A DNA stretch of 64,000 nt from Schistosoma haematobium (taxonomy: Eukaryota; Platyhelminthes; Trematoda; Strigeidida; Schistosomatidae), in contig NC_067195.1 of assembly GCF_000699445.3 (NCBI RefSeq), positions 18,113,287 through 18,177,286 of the forward strand, given 5' to 3'. The position numbers were made by a program, and so were the translations under genes. Below the pieces are notes generated by a model. The model made no database searches and had not been told where the DNA came from. It saw nothing but the letters and a program-made list of their open reading frames with translations. Shown here piece after piece: positions 1 through 10,247 of this stretch (position 1 is its first letter; every line of letters begins with the position of its first letter).

Positions 1-2380
1 TGCTGATATAAGTAGTACGTAACACCAATCGGGAGAGGAATGTCTGCGAGCAAAAGGTCGAGAAGATTGAAATGACAAGAGAAGGGAACTGAAAGCAATC
101 AAGATAACACGAATGAAAGAACAATGAAGCTTGTAAGAGACAATTCAAAGAGGATGTGCTTAATGTGTGATTATCACGTTTTGCTAAACTACAGTTTGAT
201 TTTACATCAAACAATAAATTGGTTGTTCCCCCCCCCTGCGTTCTCGTTCTCTATACTATTATAATTATTATTTTATTGTGTTATTAAGTCCTTCAATCTA
301 CATATGGTTTACTAGAACTACTAAAATTTCTTGAACAGTTCCTATTTCCTGAATTCATCGGAAATCCGTCCTTAATTCCTCGTGGAAGAGTGCACAACGA
401 AGTAGCTGGATGAAATCGTTTTTTAAACTATGAATCTGAGTTACTATTACTAATTTTAAGTCATATCGATTAAATTATAAAGTCGTAAGCTATGGCTATA
501 TTATAGGTCTTAACTAATCCGTTTTGCTCAGAATTTCTGGAGATTAATTTGATTTATAGGTTTGGTTGATTACAGACCAAACAGCTGTTCCATGCCTCAC
601 AGTTTCGATTGTTATTCCAACTGAGACCAGTATGTGAGGAATACTACCTGTAACATGTTTACTTGAAAAACCTAAAGGAATTCTATATGAATGCACTAAG
701 TCGATTGTGGAGGAAAAGTTGATATGTAATCAAAATATATTTCTCTGTCGTCGTGTAAAATAAAATGAACATAATTTATCGGCGTTCATTCATAAGATCC
801 TGAGTATTGAGAAATTTTTTACATAATAAGTAGTCTTGTTAATACAAGTCCAGCTTGACCGTTAAAACTGGAGTGTCAGCTTCAAAGACCTCCAAAGTTG
901 ATTTCTCAAGCCTTACCGTTCTCTTCAACTTATATATGATCTTTTCGACCTTACTAAAGGTTGGGGGGGGTCTTGGGCTAATTTCTCGTTGAGGTTATGT
1001 GTGAGAATGCTGGGTAACTTGAGACTAGCCGAACTGTTCTTCAAAATGTTCCACCCATCTGTTTATTCTCTTGAGCTAGAAATCCATAATGGTTCCAACT
1101 GGTAAGAATGCTTGAACCAATTTTCACGCTAGTTAGCACGTTATATAGGCACGCCCACAAACTTGATGGGACTGTCGCCTCTTGTGTCTTAATTAGGAAT
1201 ATTGTCACTGAGCTCTTGTCACCTCAGTCGGTCATGATCTAATGTCACTGATATTCAGTTATATTACACCTTGTTCAATAGCATTAGTTCAGTGCTAAAG
1301 ACTAGACATGACGTTGGCCACTACTAAGTGACCAATGTGTCTATTATCATTTTAGAATATTAAAGATTCCCATTGTGAAAGTTATCATTTTCCCTGACCT
1401 TGAATTTGGTTATCATTTCCCTTACTGGTCAATAAGCCTACTTTACATCAAACGGCTTGAGTGTATACAACTTATTGTTTTTCCCTAAGTCTTTATTCAT
1501 AGCAGAGCAGTAACTTAGTGCCTAAAACACTGCTTTCAACAATTAGGTCGCAGATTTGAGTTCACCTATTGTCACGCAAACAGTATAATGGCCCAAAGCT
1601 GAGTAAATAAATCTGCTTGGTAAATAAGTTATATTACATTATCCATAAATAATTCTATCCATTATGTTGTTCAGCTGGTCATTTGTGAACTTTCCTCAAT
1701 GGTTGAAGGTACACAGGTATAGAAAACACTAGTAAAGTGGATTCTCACATTTAAGAAGTACAGACCGATCCTACCTTTGATTTTTGGGTGGAAGAAGATA
1801 TCCATTTTCTTCACTTATCACATTACGCATTTGAAGCTCACATAAGGTAGTCATTTTCAGTTAACCACACTTTCGAATTCCGTTTTTGCTTTCTGCACTA
1901 AATTGCATAGTTCGTTGAAACCAGTCTTAATGATTTATTAGCTGGAGCACCGGTCAGTATAAAAGAAAATCTTACCATTACCTTAGTGTACAGTTATGTA
2001 ATTTTATAAATGCTTTTCAGCTTAAAATAAGTATAAGAATCAAATGGAATTAAAACATAGTGAAGGTATTCATACTAGTGGCGGGTTTGTGGAAATTATC
2101 GAATGTTAAGTAAACCAAAAACCGATCTAAGTTGAATAACTATTGTAAACCTGAAAGGACTGAACTGAATAACTTGGATAATGACTCAGACCTAACTGAC
2201 ACTCAAGGTAGAAGGGTTGTAGCGCACAAAATGTAATCATTTTTATACTATTCTGAAATATTCGTCCCCATATTCATCCACATGAATTCTAAATCCGATT
2301 GAACCACACTGGATTGCTTTAATAAGGTGATACCTCACCAATAGATCCGCGAATGGAATGAAGTTAGACATTTACACCGA
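1..2380. other. gene-free region with old repeat debris
   Basis: I see no exon that can be supported here. Around 1190-1345 there is a stretch (a long block about a 'gacattggtcactactcagtgatc'-like theme, diverged) that resembles blocks near 49990, 56000 and 58830, so it is probably an old dispersed repeat. Homopolymer runs (C at 229-236, G at 964-971) are present. The rest is AT-rich unique-looking DNA. Confidence 0.4.
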
Positions 2381-2387
2381 TGGGTGC

Positions 2388-2560
2388 TGACTCAATGATC
2401 GAAAGGTTAAGCATTCGCACTTGAAACTGAAGGTTCCGGGTTCGATTGGAGCCTGGGGGATCGTGAGTGCGTGCTTCCGAGGAGTCTTATACTAGGACGA
2501 AACATCCGTCCAGTATTTCCGTGTTTTCAATGGTGGTCTAACTCAGAACGATCCATAATT
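2388..2560 (+). repeat. tRNA-derived hammerhead SINE, decayed copy
   Basis: A tRNA-like head with a B-box-like GGGTTCGATTGG near 2434-2447 is followed by the hammerhead segment at about 2478-2512 and by the family's 3' part ending in a 'tggtggtcta' motif. The ribozyme core reads CCGAGGA instead of CTGAGGA and helix III is no longer self-complementary, so the ribozyme is probably inactive. The same family occurs at 32188-32365, 38812-38975, 39872-40085 and 58105-58180. Confidence 0.6.
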
Positions 2561-3215
2561 TTAAGATATTTTGGCTATATACAAAATTATTCTAAATCTT
2601 ATGTTTAAAGACAAATTCCAAATATTGATTTAGTTGAAAAAAGGCAAGCTGGAAAATCTGAATAAATCTTTTGCGTTTACTTTGAGGTTTGCGAGTCCTA
2701 GGCTCAATTTCCAATGGGATTCTGGATATCTCTTGTTGACAAGATTGAACATTGAACGAAACACACCTATCCTATTTCCCTAACTTACGCTGGTCCTCTG
2801 AATGATATAAGTCTGTGATAACTATTTTCCTTTTGTGAAGTAACATTCAAGTCCGAAAAAATTACTTAGTTTCGTATTTATTTTCATATCACCTTGTAAT
2901 AGTTGACAGTTCTATTGGTTTTCTTGGACGTGATGTAGAAATGTGTTTACTGGCAGCTCAATCTATCTGGAATTTAAATTTACACTATGAATTAGACTAT
3001 TTCTGTCCATCATTAAAGTTTAACCTAAAAGTAAGTCGAACATTGTTAGCTCTAATTATTATGACTTTTAATTCGTTATTAACTAATGTTTAATAGTCAT
3101 TTTCAAGATTGTTAGGTCCCGATAAACATAATGAATGGTAACTTTGGGATCCTTTTATGGACCAATACTAAACGTATATTTTTATTGTTAAGTAACTAAA
3201 CTATTCATATTCATA
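2561..3215. other. gene-free AT-rich stretch
   Basis: No coding signal, repeat unit or RNA that I can support. It separates the SINE copy from the LTR-like block. Confidence 0.4.
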
Positions 3216-3218
3216 TTG

Positions 3219-3350
3219 CAGAGGCTGAGACTGGTGTTCTGGACTTAACTGGCTGGGCTAAGAGGAAAGCAGGGCTCTAGGCTTCTCGAAAGTGTTTTAC
3301 GCGTCCTTGGTCCGATCGACAATTCGCTGCTTCTGATTGGCGGCTTTGGG
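3219..3350 (+). repeat. dispersed LTR-like block, copy 1
   Basis: This block matches 20272-20440 with many substitutions: both contain the string 'ttctggact-aact', the string 'ggaaagcagggc', and a 'cgatcgac/gat...cgctgc' segment in the same order. Copy 2 lies behind a TATA-like sequence, which suggests that both are R/U5 parts of an LTR of a plus-strand retroelement. That identification is inference; the repetition itself is directly seen. Confidence 0.45.
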
Positions 3351-3690
3351 CTATAACAAAGACGAACTACTGAGAAGTAGAATGTATCAAACAACCGTTT
3401 CAGTGTAGATTCTAAATGAACTCCCTCACGTTCTTACAGAATAAATAGCTTTATATATTTTAAATATTTTGGTATTTAAATCAATTTAAATAAAACTGAC
3501 GGCCCAATTGATATTTGTATCTTTCAGGTAAACGTAGTTTTATCTTATAAACCAAAGTAACACTGACACTGAATCAATGACAACTTCCATCTTTATCAGC
3601 CAACCTCTAAATAGTGCTATGTCAAACTACCTCGGGGTGGACATCACTTATATAGTTGACTAATTGCCTCTCTAGTTGTTCCTGGGATAT
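3351..3690. other. gene-free stretch
   Basis: Nothing supportable between the LTR-like block and the endonuclease remnant. Confidence 0.35.
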
Positions 3691-4135
3691 ATTCTTGACT
3701 TTTCATCAAGTTGAACTTGAAGTGGTTTTCTTACTGTGGTTTTTTCGCGTTCAGTAAGACGCAGACAAATACGTGCTAGAACCAAACCATGATCTGAGTC
3801 TAAACATGGGCTTCAGAATGAGCGAGTCTTTTTTCGAGCTTTCCCATTGATGGCTGATGCAATGTGACCTATGTGGGCCCATCATTGAGTCGATTTCGAG
3901 GTCACCATGTCAGATAATGTTTTCCTTATGCTTAAAGTTAGTGCTTGCTAGAGAGAAACGGTTATCTGAGCATAGCTGCAGCAGGTGATCACCATAATCT
4001 GTTCTTCGAGCCGCAATACCATACGATCCACCTGAGTGGCTTTCGTTTTGGTTTATAAATTTAACGCATTGCAGGTAGCAGCTCATTTTAAATGATTCAA
4101 GCTTCAGTAATGGATGGTACACGATCAGGGTGACT
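3690..4135 (-). pseudogene. decayed RTE-type endonuclease fragment
   Basis: On the minus strand an open stretch (3910-4122) contains a LLQLCSDNRFSLASTNFKHK segment, which is typical of the endonuclease region of flatworm RTE/SR2-like retrotransposons: it corresponds to the part after the GDxNA motif and before the final SDH motif. After the stop near 3910 the similarity continues in shifted frames (a segment like RICLRLTERKKTTVR near 3740-3790). No 5' UTR or reverse transcriptase is attached, so it is a broken internal piece. It lies downstream of the TMEM35-like gene and is unrelated to it. Confidence 0.55.
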
Positions 4136-4569
4136 GGTCAGCTTTGTTTTTCGAAACATCAAACATGTGGAGTCTCTTTTGTTTTACAGCAGTCGACTGA
4201 TTAGTGGTGAACTCAATTTAGATGGACCATTTGTGCATATAATTCTAGAATAACGTTAGAAGACGAAGCCAGTCTCATATTTTTGAGTTCAAGAAATATT
4301 TGTAATAACGGAAACGGAGATGGGGCAGCTGTATCGTTACGAATAGGAAAGAGTAAATTCCCGTAAAATGAAGTTTATACAAAAGTTCGCGTGTTTGCTT
4401 GACAGATTACGTATTCAACTTATTGAAAACGTAAGTTCATTCAGATTATATATATGGCTAACATAGAAAAACAATCGAAGCATTAAATTAAATTACAAAT
4501 AAAACATTGATGAAAGGACAACAAAATAAATGCATTGACATCATCCTTTACAATGAGAAAAAGCCATGA
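4136..4569. other. gene-free stretch downstream of the TMEM35-like gene
   Basis: No exon or RNA seen. The 3' end of the minus-strand TMEM35-like transcript is expected to lie at its right edge. Confidence 0.4.
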
Positions 4570-4575
4570 TTTATT
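4570..4575 (-). promoter_or_regulatory. AATAAA polyadenylation signal of the TMEM35-like gene
   Basis: A canonical AATAAA on the minus strand lies about 20 bases past the stop codon of the proposed last exon (stop at 4595-4597). Its position supports 4595-4801 being a true 3'-terminal exon. Confidence 0.5.
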
Positions 4576-4594
4576 CAACTGGAATATATAAACT

Positions 4595-4641
4595 TCATTC
4601 TACTTTGTGTGTGTCGTTTTCTGTTTTATTAGTGTTGCTGC

Positions 4642-4695
<54 letters not shown>

Positions 4696-4801
4696 AAGTG
4701 TTCATTTTCTGCAATTCCTCCTGTAGGAGAACAATACGTCTTCTTATATCATTCTTAAGATATTCATTATTTTCCGTCATCTCTTCATTCTTTTGAATAA
4801 G
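4595..4801 (-). CDS. proposed last exon of the TMEM35-like gene, poly-Asn tail
   Basis: The minus strand reads a pyrimidine-rich TTTTCCGTTTAAG acceptor followed by 68 codons in the phase required by exon 2. The peptide starts with a charged, helix-prone segment (a KNDIRRRIVLLQEELQKMN stretch), then 17 consecutive Asn residues encoded by an AAT microsatellite, then a short S/T/N/K/E-rich end. A stop and an AATAAA signal follow closely. After a membrane protein's last helix such a tail would lie outside the membrane. No known TMEM35 protein that I recall has such a tail, so this exon rests on splice phase, codon content and the poly(A) signal. Confidence 0.5.
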
Positions 4802-6770
4802 CTTAAACGGAAAATTAATAGATAGGAGAAAAACAAATATACGAACAGTAGTAAAGGCGCAAAAGGAACAGTAATCAATGTTTTTTTCGAAGTTTTCAAA
4901 ACCGACAAAGAATTGTTACAGTCTAACCGGTAGGGAATTAAATGCAAATTAACCATACACAATTCCATGTAGTATAGCATTATGTATTATACCTTAGTAT
5001 GTGTAAAAGATAGTAATGTCACCTAAGCTACTCTAATTGAAGTAGCGTTTCAAGCTTGTGACTTATTGATTGAAAATCAGATGTCTTGACCATTATTTGG
5101 TCGTTTCACAGGTGATTTTTCCCATAGTAGCAGTTAAGGTAACTACACAAACAAGTAAAAAGATGCGGTTAACGTACTTTTACAATGTAACACAACCGCC
5201 TGTATCATTACATCACATCTCTGTTCTGGTAGAATATCAACATTTGTACCGAAAATTCGTTTGGGATGCTTACAGAATGATTCAGTATAATAAAAACAAT
5301 TTTAAAAAATAAACGTTTATTCAAATTTAAACTTTTTGTATCGAATACCATGTATATTCATGCGGTAATAACAGTTGGACTATCAGTGTAATCTTTGTAT
5401 AGACTTAATGATGAGCAATAAGCTTAAAATATATGTCATACATATGATGTATTTTCGTTGCTGATGATTTGTATCTGATTCCTAACAAATAAACCCAACA
5501 TGTGTCTACAACAAACTACTGTAATTGTTTTCATTACGAGGTACAATCCAACTTGGACTTCATTAGAATGGTCGTTTTGGATTTACGAAGCAAAGTAATA
5601 ATCTTTTGTTCCAAAGCTTTGGATCAGCACCTTAGTAACTTTATACTCATTACTTCAGTTATACGCTAAAATATCATTGTTAAATAGCAACGAGAATCCT
5701 ATCACGTGATATACTCTATCACCAACAAGCAAATAAATATCTTATTTTTACTGCAAGTGGAAAAACTTGAAAAAAGTCAAGTGAACTTTTTATACTCCCT
5801 GAACTTAAGTAATCAGGAGAACAAAAATAGTCAAGTATCTTTTCAATCATGGAGTAATTCGGAGTGAAAAGTAGTAATATGGATAACATTGTTGTTGGGG
5901 TAACTACTATAGCGGACTTCCTCCAAAGCTATTTCTATAGTTATCAATTGTGAAATTGAAGAAGATGACGGAACTGTGTAATCCTAACTCCAACGAATAG
6001 GGGTGATCGCATCTCCTCGCTTTCCTAGTGTTTTGTAGTCAATCATTTATCAAGTGAAGGTTTATGTACTCCGCTTTAAGCTGTACTGTTCGTGTGAAAA
6101 TCAATTATACTACCCGAACGGCGAAACTTAAGTAGGTAAAGTGGGATGTGAACCTGAGACTTAATAGCTGAAACACAAGGTTTACAGGGCCTTTAGGCAT
6201 TGTAAATATTCAGTACTGAAAGTTTCACATGTTAACTAAATGGGATGGACTCGTAAATAATAAACTCTCAACTTGTACAAAGGTATGGAATAATGAATAA
6301 TTATTGATAAACCTAGTTAACGATAACTCACTTGAATCCGTATAATAAACCTGCATGTTAGCATCAAACATAAAACAATGAGATTAGAAGCTTCTTTTAG
6401 TCCATCTGCTACGCGCCATATACTAAATAGATGGAATAGCATAAGACTAAGCAGTATAACATTGCTAACATCCTGTGCAGTCCCAGAACAAGCTGCAAGT
6501 ACAATACCACCGACAACTTCAGTCGTTCCATAAACTCGTCTAATTACATGAGGATTCGGATTCCAACCAGTAAACGAACTAAACGGAAACGTCTTGAACA
6601 TCCTAATGAAGTTTTTTCTCTGTTAAACAGACTAAAGTTTTTTCTTGAAAACAATTTACCACACTGCGATAAAGCTCATCAGAAAATAATGGACCAAGCT
6701 TTAACGTCCCAAAGAATACGAAAAATACTCCTACGGCCACAGAAATCGCAGTTAAAGCAGTACTGGACAT
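4595..6770 (-). CDS. TMEM35/NACHO-like membrane protein, three exons
   Basis: Minus-strand host gene. Exon 1 is 6660-6770 (ATG at 6768-6770), intron 1 is only 40 bases (6620-6659, GTAAAT...TTTAACAG), exon 2 is 6332-6619, with donor CAA/GTGAGT at 6326-6331. Exon 3 is proposed at 4595-4801. All junctions are phase 0. The first 133 codons align end to end with the TMEM35 family: an N-terminal helix (AVGVFFVFFGTLKL, residues about 12-25), a linker with a GWNPNP motif (about 55), then a family-typical YGTTEVVGGIVL helix, a DVSNVILLSLMLF helix and a final LCLMLTCRFIIR helix. Vertebrate TMEM35A (NACHO) is an ER chaperone for nicotinic acetylcholine receptors; flatworms use many such receptors. The function here is inferred from the family. 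Family length is about 160-170 residues; this model gives about 201 because of the long polar tail. The first two exons are close to certain, the third less so. Confidence 0.8.
4642..4695. repeat. ATT/AAT microsatellite
   Basis: About 17-18 trinucleotide units of ATT on the plus strand. On the minus strand they would encode the poly-asparagine run of the proposed last TMEM35-like exon. Confidence 0.95.
5114..5312 (+). CDS. possible small terminal exon, unknown
   Basis: A strong acceptor-like sequence (ttggtcgtttcacag, ending at 5112-5113) opens a frame of 65 codons ending at a stop at 5310-5312 and directly followed by an AATAAA. The peptide has ordinary amino-acid composition (contains LTYFYNVTQPP and LYRKFVWDAYRMIQ) and an internal ATG at 5163. 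I do not recognise it, and no upstream exon is visible. It would lie on the opposite strand inside intron 2 of the TMEM35-like gene. It could equally be a chance frame. Confidence 0.25.
5313..6325 (-). other. intron 2 of the TMEM35-like gene (main part)
   Basis: The intron runs from donor GTGAGT (6326-6331) to the acceptor next to 4802. Apart from the possible opposite-strand exon I see nothing in it. Confidence 0.5.
6620..6659 (-). other. 40-base intron 1 of the TMEM35-like gene
   Basis: GTAAAT donor and TGTTTAACAG acceptor enclose 40 bases with in-frame stops. Removing it gives a 17-residue linker of the same length as in vertebrate TMEM35A. Very short introns near the 5' end of genes are a known feature of schistosome genes. 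Confidence 0.8.
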
Positions 6771-7224
6771 TTTTTACGACAATAACGAATGCACTAAATT
6801 CTGAATAAGTAGTAAATCTGGAATTTAGAGAAGAAACGTTTATCAGACTTGTGATTTTGATTGAGACTACGACTAACTTTTTCAACAGAAATGATTTCAT
6901 GCACTAAGTTCCCTTTATTAACTTGCAAAGAGAGCAATGATTTGAGCAGAATAACACGAATGTGTTTTATCTCATTTGATTCTTATCAGCTGCTCACACC
7001 ATTTTCTTTTAGTTCATAATCTTACTTTCAAACGACTGACCTTGACTCGTTTGATCCTTAACTGTCGTTGACCTGTATTTTATTACTTGACTACATATCC
7101 ACCCAGTTTCAGCTCTAAATCTTTTTTTAGTGCCCAGACTGACGTCCTAGGACCTTCTTTTACACTTTTTATTTTCAATATTTTTTATTCAGATCTTAGC
7201 TACACCACACTAAAGTTTCCTTGA
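6771..7224. other. upstream region of the TMEM35-like gene
   Basis: This lies 5' of the minus-strand start codon and must hold its promoter, but I see no convincing TATA box or other motif. Confidence 0.3.
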
Positions 7225-7780
7225 CCGTTGTTGTTACCTTAACGTGGTGGTTGGGCTTGCCTATCGTGGTCAACCAATCGAGCTATACTGGCTGGAACAA
7301 CCGTTCCTCAAGGCCCTACCATGTCAGACAAGTCGACTGAAGAGCGGTAAGACTAAAAGCAACAAACACAAGGTCTGAAGGCGAAGTCGTACTGCTGGCT
7401 GTACAGAAGTGTGACAGCAGTAAGGTGTTTCCTTCAGACAACCAGCATAACAGTGATGCTGCCTTCCCACAAGGAGGGGTGGGTTAGAAAAGGTCGACCC
7501 TAAAAATTCACACTTCGCCTTATCCCACGGATATCCGTCTCCAGCGGTAAGGTCTCAACAAGTACGGAGCTAACACGAAAATTACCCACAAAGAGGTCGT
7601 GAGTGACCGAACTCAGGCAGTTGTCCCTTGGGCACTGTGGTCACACTCTCAAGTCACTAAGACCACCTCTGATCCAATTTCCTTTTCAGGTACCTCCGGA
7701 AGAGTTTCAGTGTGGGCATCAGGGAAGTGATAATCGCCCTCATACTTCTAACAGCACTCAAGACCACTGTATTCATAATC
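7225..7780 (+). repeat. GC-richer block, probable retroelement 5'-region remnant
   Basis: The composition changes sharply to a GC-richer, low-AT sequence compared with its surroundings, and an open frame at 7603-7890 crosses it without recognisable domains. It resembles the leader regions of flatworm non-LTR elements as I remember them, but no second copy in this window proves this. No TSD or tail seen. Confidence 0.25.
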
Positions 7781-7890
7781 AATCTTTCTCTTCAGTTTTT
7801 TATTATATTTACACTAAATTTTCATCAGCTTCACTTCTAGAAAATATATTAACTTATTTGAAAACTAGTTTCCAAGATGATTTAGCTTAA

Positions 7891-8480
7891 CGAAATAAAA
7901 CTAATTTATGTCCATTTGCTAGAACTGTTTTTTTTCTTCAAGGAATAATTCCAACATCAGGGAAAATCGCTTGACAAGGAACTCTACTAAAAATGAAACT
8001 AAGAATGTCTGGATTTACAAGAAATAGTTCTGTTTCCTTCACCGACATATTGGGTGTTAGTTGCTGATGCAAAACATTTGCAAACGTTTAGCTGACCGTA
8101 TTACAAATTGTTATTAAAAGGCAGAAAAACCACAGTAGTGTCTATTACGACTCACTTCCCAATTCATGGGTGAAGCAGTGACTTATTCTTTAGAGTACTT
8201 GACTAGTGACTATTAATCCCCAGGTGTGAATACAATTCCGCTTTTTATGTGGGCAGTTGAGTGGTCAATCAGTTACGCGCAACGTAGAGCCTAGTATGCG
8301 TGTGTACATTGGTCCAATTAGTCATACTCCTGATCACAATGAGATGTAACTTTTTAGGGTTAATTTCAGAATAGTACAGGTAGTAATAGTAGTGGTAATA
8401 AAAAATATTAGGCACCAGAGATACCACTCAATAAGATAAAAACTAGTGAAATTTAAAAAATTATGGGGAAATGAGAAGCT
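7891..8480. other. gene-free stretch
   Basis: Nothing supportable seen. Confidence 0.35.
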
Positions 8481-8489
8481 TAGAATCTA

Positions 8490-8955
8490 GGGGGAGACAA
8501 TGAATGGATGCACCTGCGCCATCCCAAACGATTTTGACCCAACCATTCAAAGTCTCTAACGATAATAACGAGGGCCCCAACCAGGTAGTCTACACCTGTC
8601 GACACGGCTCAATCTAATTGTCAGTGACTTCGCAGACTGGTCCCACGTCTTAATTTGACCCCCCTAGCTTTCTTCCACCCTACTCCTACACTACACAACG
8701 CCGCCCATCGAAGTAGGTGGTGGTTGAGTATTCATAACACATATCTCAACAACCTCAGTTGATGACGATTTATTGTCTCATCAATCGGCTTGCAGTATTT
8801 ACCCAGTGAACTACCTCTAGCTCGGTAGTTTAAAATATACGAGCGGTGCCTCGAAGACACTTATGATCAGATACTAATAACCTAAGAATATCCTGTTTCA
8901 TATCCAAGAAGTAACATGGAACGAACTGCTGAACAGCAACCTTGTCGTTAAGTTG
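8490..8955 (-). pseudogene. decayed 3' end of an RTE-type retrotransposon
   Basis: This segment is a diverged copy of 37300-37740, both encoding on the minus strand the C-terminal region of an RTE-type polymerase. Shared landmarks, in order on the plus strand, are 'tgcacctgcgccat', 'aaacgattttga', 'tagtctacacct', 'ctagctttcttcca' and 'tcgaagacacttatgatca'. The frame is broken by many changes, so this copy is older than the one at 37 kb. Confidence 0.65.
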
Positions 8956-9390
8956 GTAGACGAATATCTCGCCTACGTCATAAGTGACGCGTGTTGGCGA
9001 AAGCCAGTCGGGTTTTTAGCATTCATGTGGAGATTTCGTTAAACACTAGGATTGATGAAACTCTGAAGATGATTGAAGAGAGTGGATAACAGTCCTATCT
9101 TCTTCTGAGATAGACTCATTAACAGCTTGGTTTCAAATAACCCTTCCCTTTCGTCTTAGAACTCAGACATCCCAAGTTAGCCCTTTTAAATAGCGATCAG
9201 ATTGAAACATCTTTTTAACTCTTAGTACTTGAAAAAATGTTGTCCAACAACGAATACAAAATCTGAACTAAAAAAAAGCATCAAACGAACGATGAAAACA
9301 ACTTTGCTGGTTTACGCTTTATTTGCATTGGCTACAATAAGCGTAACTCAGTAGCTCATGTAAGTAATGTTTGTGGCTATCACAAATTCC
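8956..9390. other. gene-free stretch
   Basis: No gene or repeat unit recognised. Confidence 0.35.
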
Positions 9391-9392
9391 TT

Positions 9393-9611
9393 TTGGACAG
9401 TGGGAACAATCAGTATAAACGTACTAAAGTTATTATTTTAGCAATCCTTAATGAACTACATATGGTAAAAAAACAGGTAAAAGAACCTTTTGACTTCTCC
9501 AAATTCCAAATAATTAAACTAGGGACGAATTCTACTTCCTTGAAAGTCGTGTTTACGGCTTCCGGTCGCGTTGTCATTTCCTGCCTGTTAAGTGATGGGA
9601 GCTTATTTTAG
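9393..9611 (+). pseudogene. ORF fragment, possibly retroelement ORF1
   Basis: A 72-codon frame containing FDFSKFQIIKLG and LKVVFTASGRVVISCLLSDG. The pattern resembles an RNA-binding-like segment of a non-LTR retroelement first ORF, but this is a weak impression. No splice sites frame it well. It may also be chance. Confidence 0.2.
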
Positions 9612-9941
9612 TTGTTTTAGGACCAGAGTCGTTTGATTTGAGCTAATTACTCGTAATAACATCTGATGAGATCAAACTTTCCAACCACGCTAGGGTCATG
9701 TGTAGTCCTATTTTGGGGGCTTCGCGGAGTATTCTGTGACTCGGAATGGAAATCTAACGGAGAGTTATCAACCAAACGGACACTGTTTGTAGCTATTTTC
9801 CTTTCTCTTCTTTATTTCCCCACTGCCACCCATTTTCCCTCAGTCGTGACAACCAACTCAGAACTACTTAGGACGGTGACGGTTTTATATGGATCTACAG
9901 ATACCACCTTAAAGCCGTAACCACAAATAAACAGTGACATT

Positions 9942-10247
9942 TCACACCTTACTTGTTTTGAAGTATATTTGCCTTTTGCATGTTTCGCAGTCGGGTATTT
10001 TGCTCTTTCCGTAACACCACTTACTACAAACTGACTCTTCGTTGTCAGTACTCATGTCTCCACTCCAGCCCCGGCCAACATTCTTGCTGACCAACGTGAG
10101 AAGGTTAATTGCCTCTTGAATCGGTAATGTCATAATCGAACAGCAAAATATACAAAGTCGATGGGAGTTAGACATCGAATATCTTTTGTATGCAGTGAGA
10201 TTTAAACGGGCACACATATTGTGGAACCTATTTTCTGAAGTCATCAC
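9942..10247 (-). pseudogene. cysteine-rich ORF, unrecognised, possible retroelement ORF1 piece
   Basis: A 101-codon frame beginning with ATG, with pairs of cysteines (LCIFC, then CSKWC and CETC) that could form zinc-binding knuckles. The central segment ILTLP/NLLTLVSKNVGRGWSG-like region has normal protein composition. It lies close to another possible ORF1 fragment on the opposite strand (9393-9611). I cannot name a family. Confidence 0.25.

Noticed and set aside
4566..4796. Plus-strand frame with a poly-leucine run
   Set aside because: It is the antisense reading of the ATT microsatellite; the minus-strand reading has better exon context.
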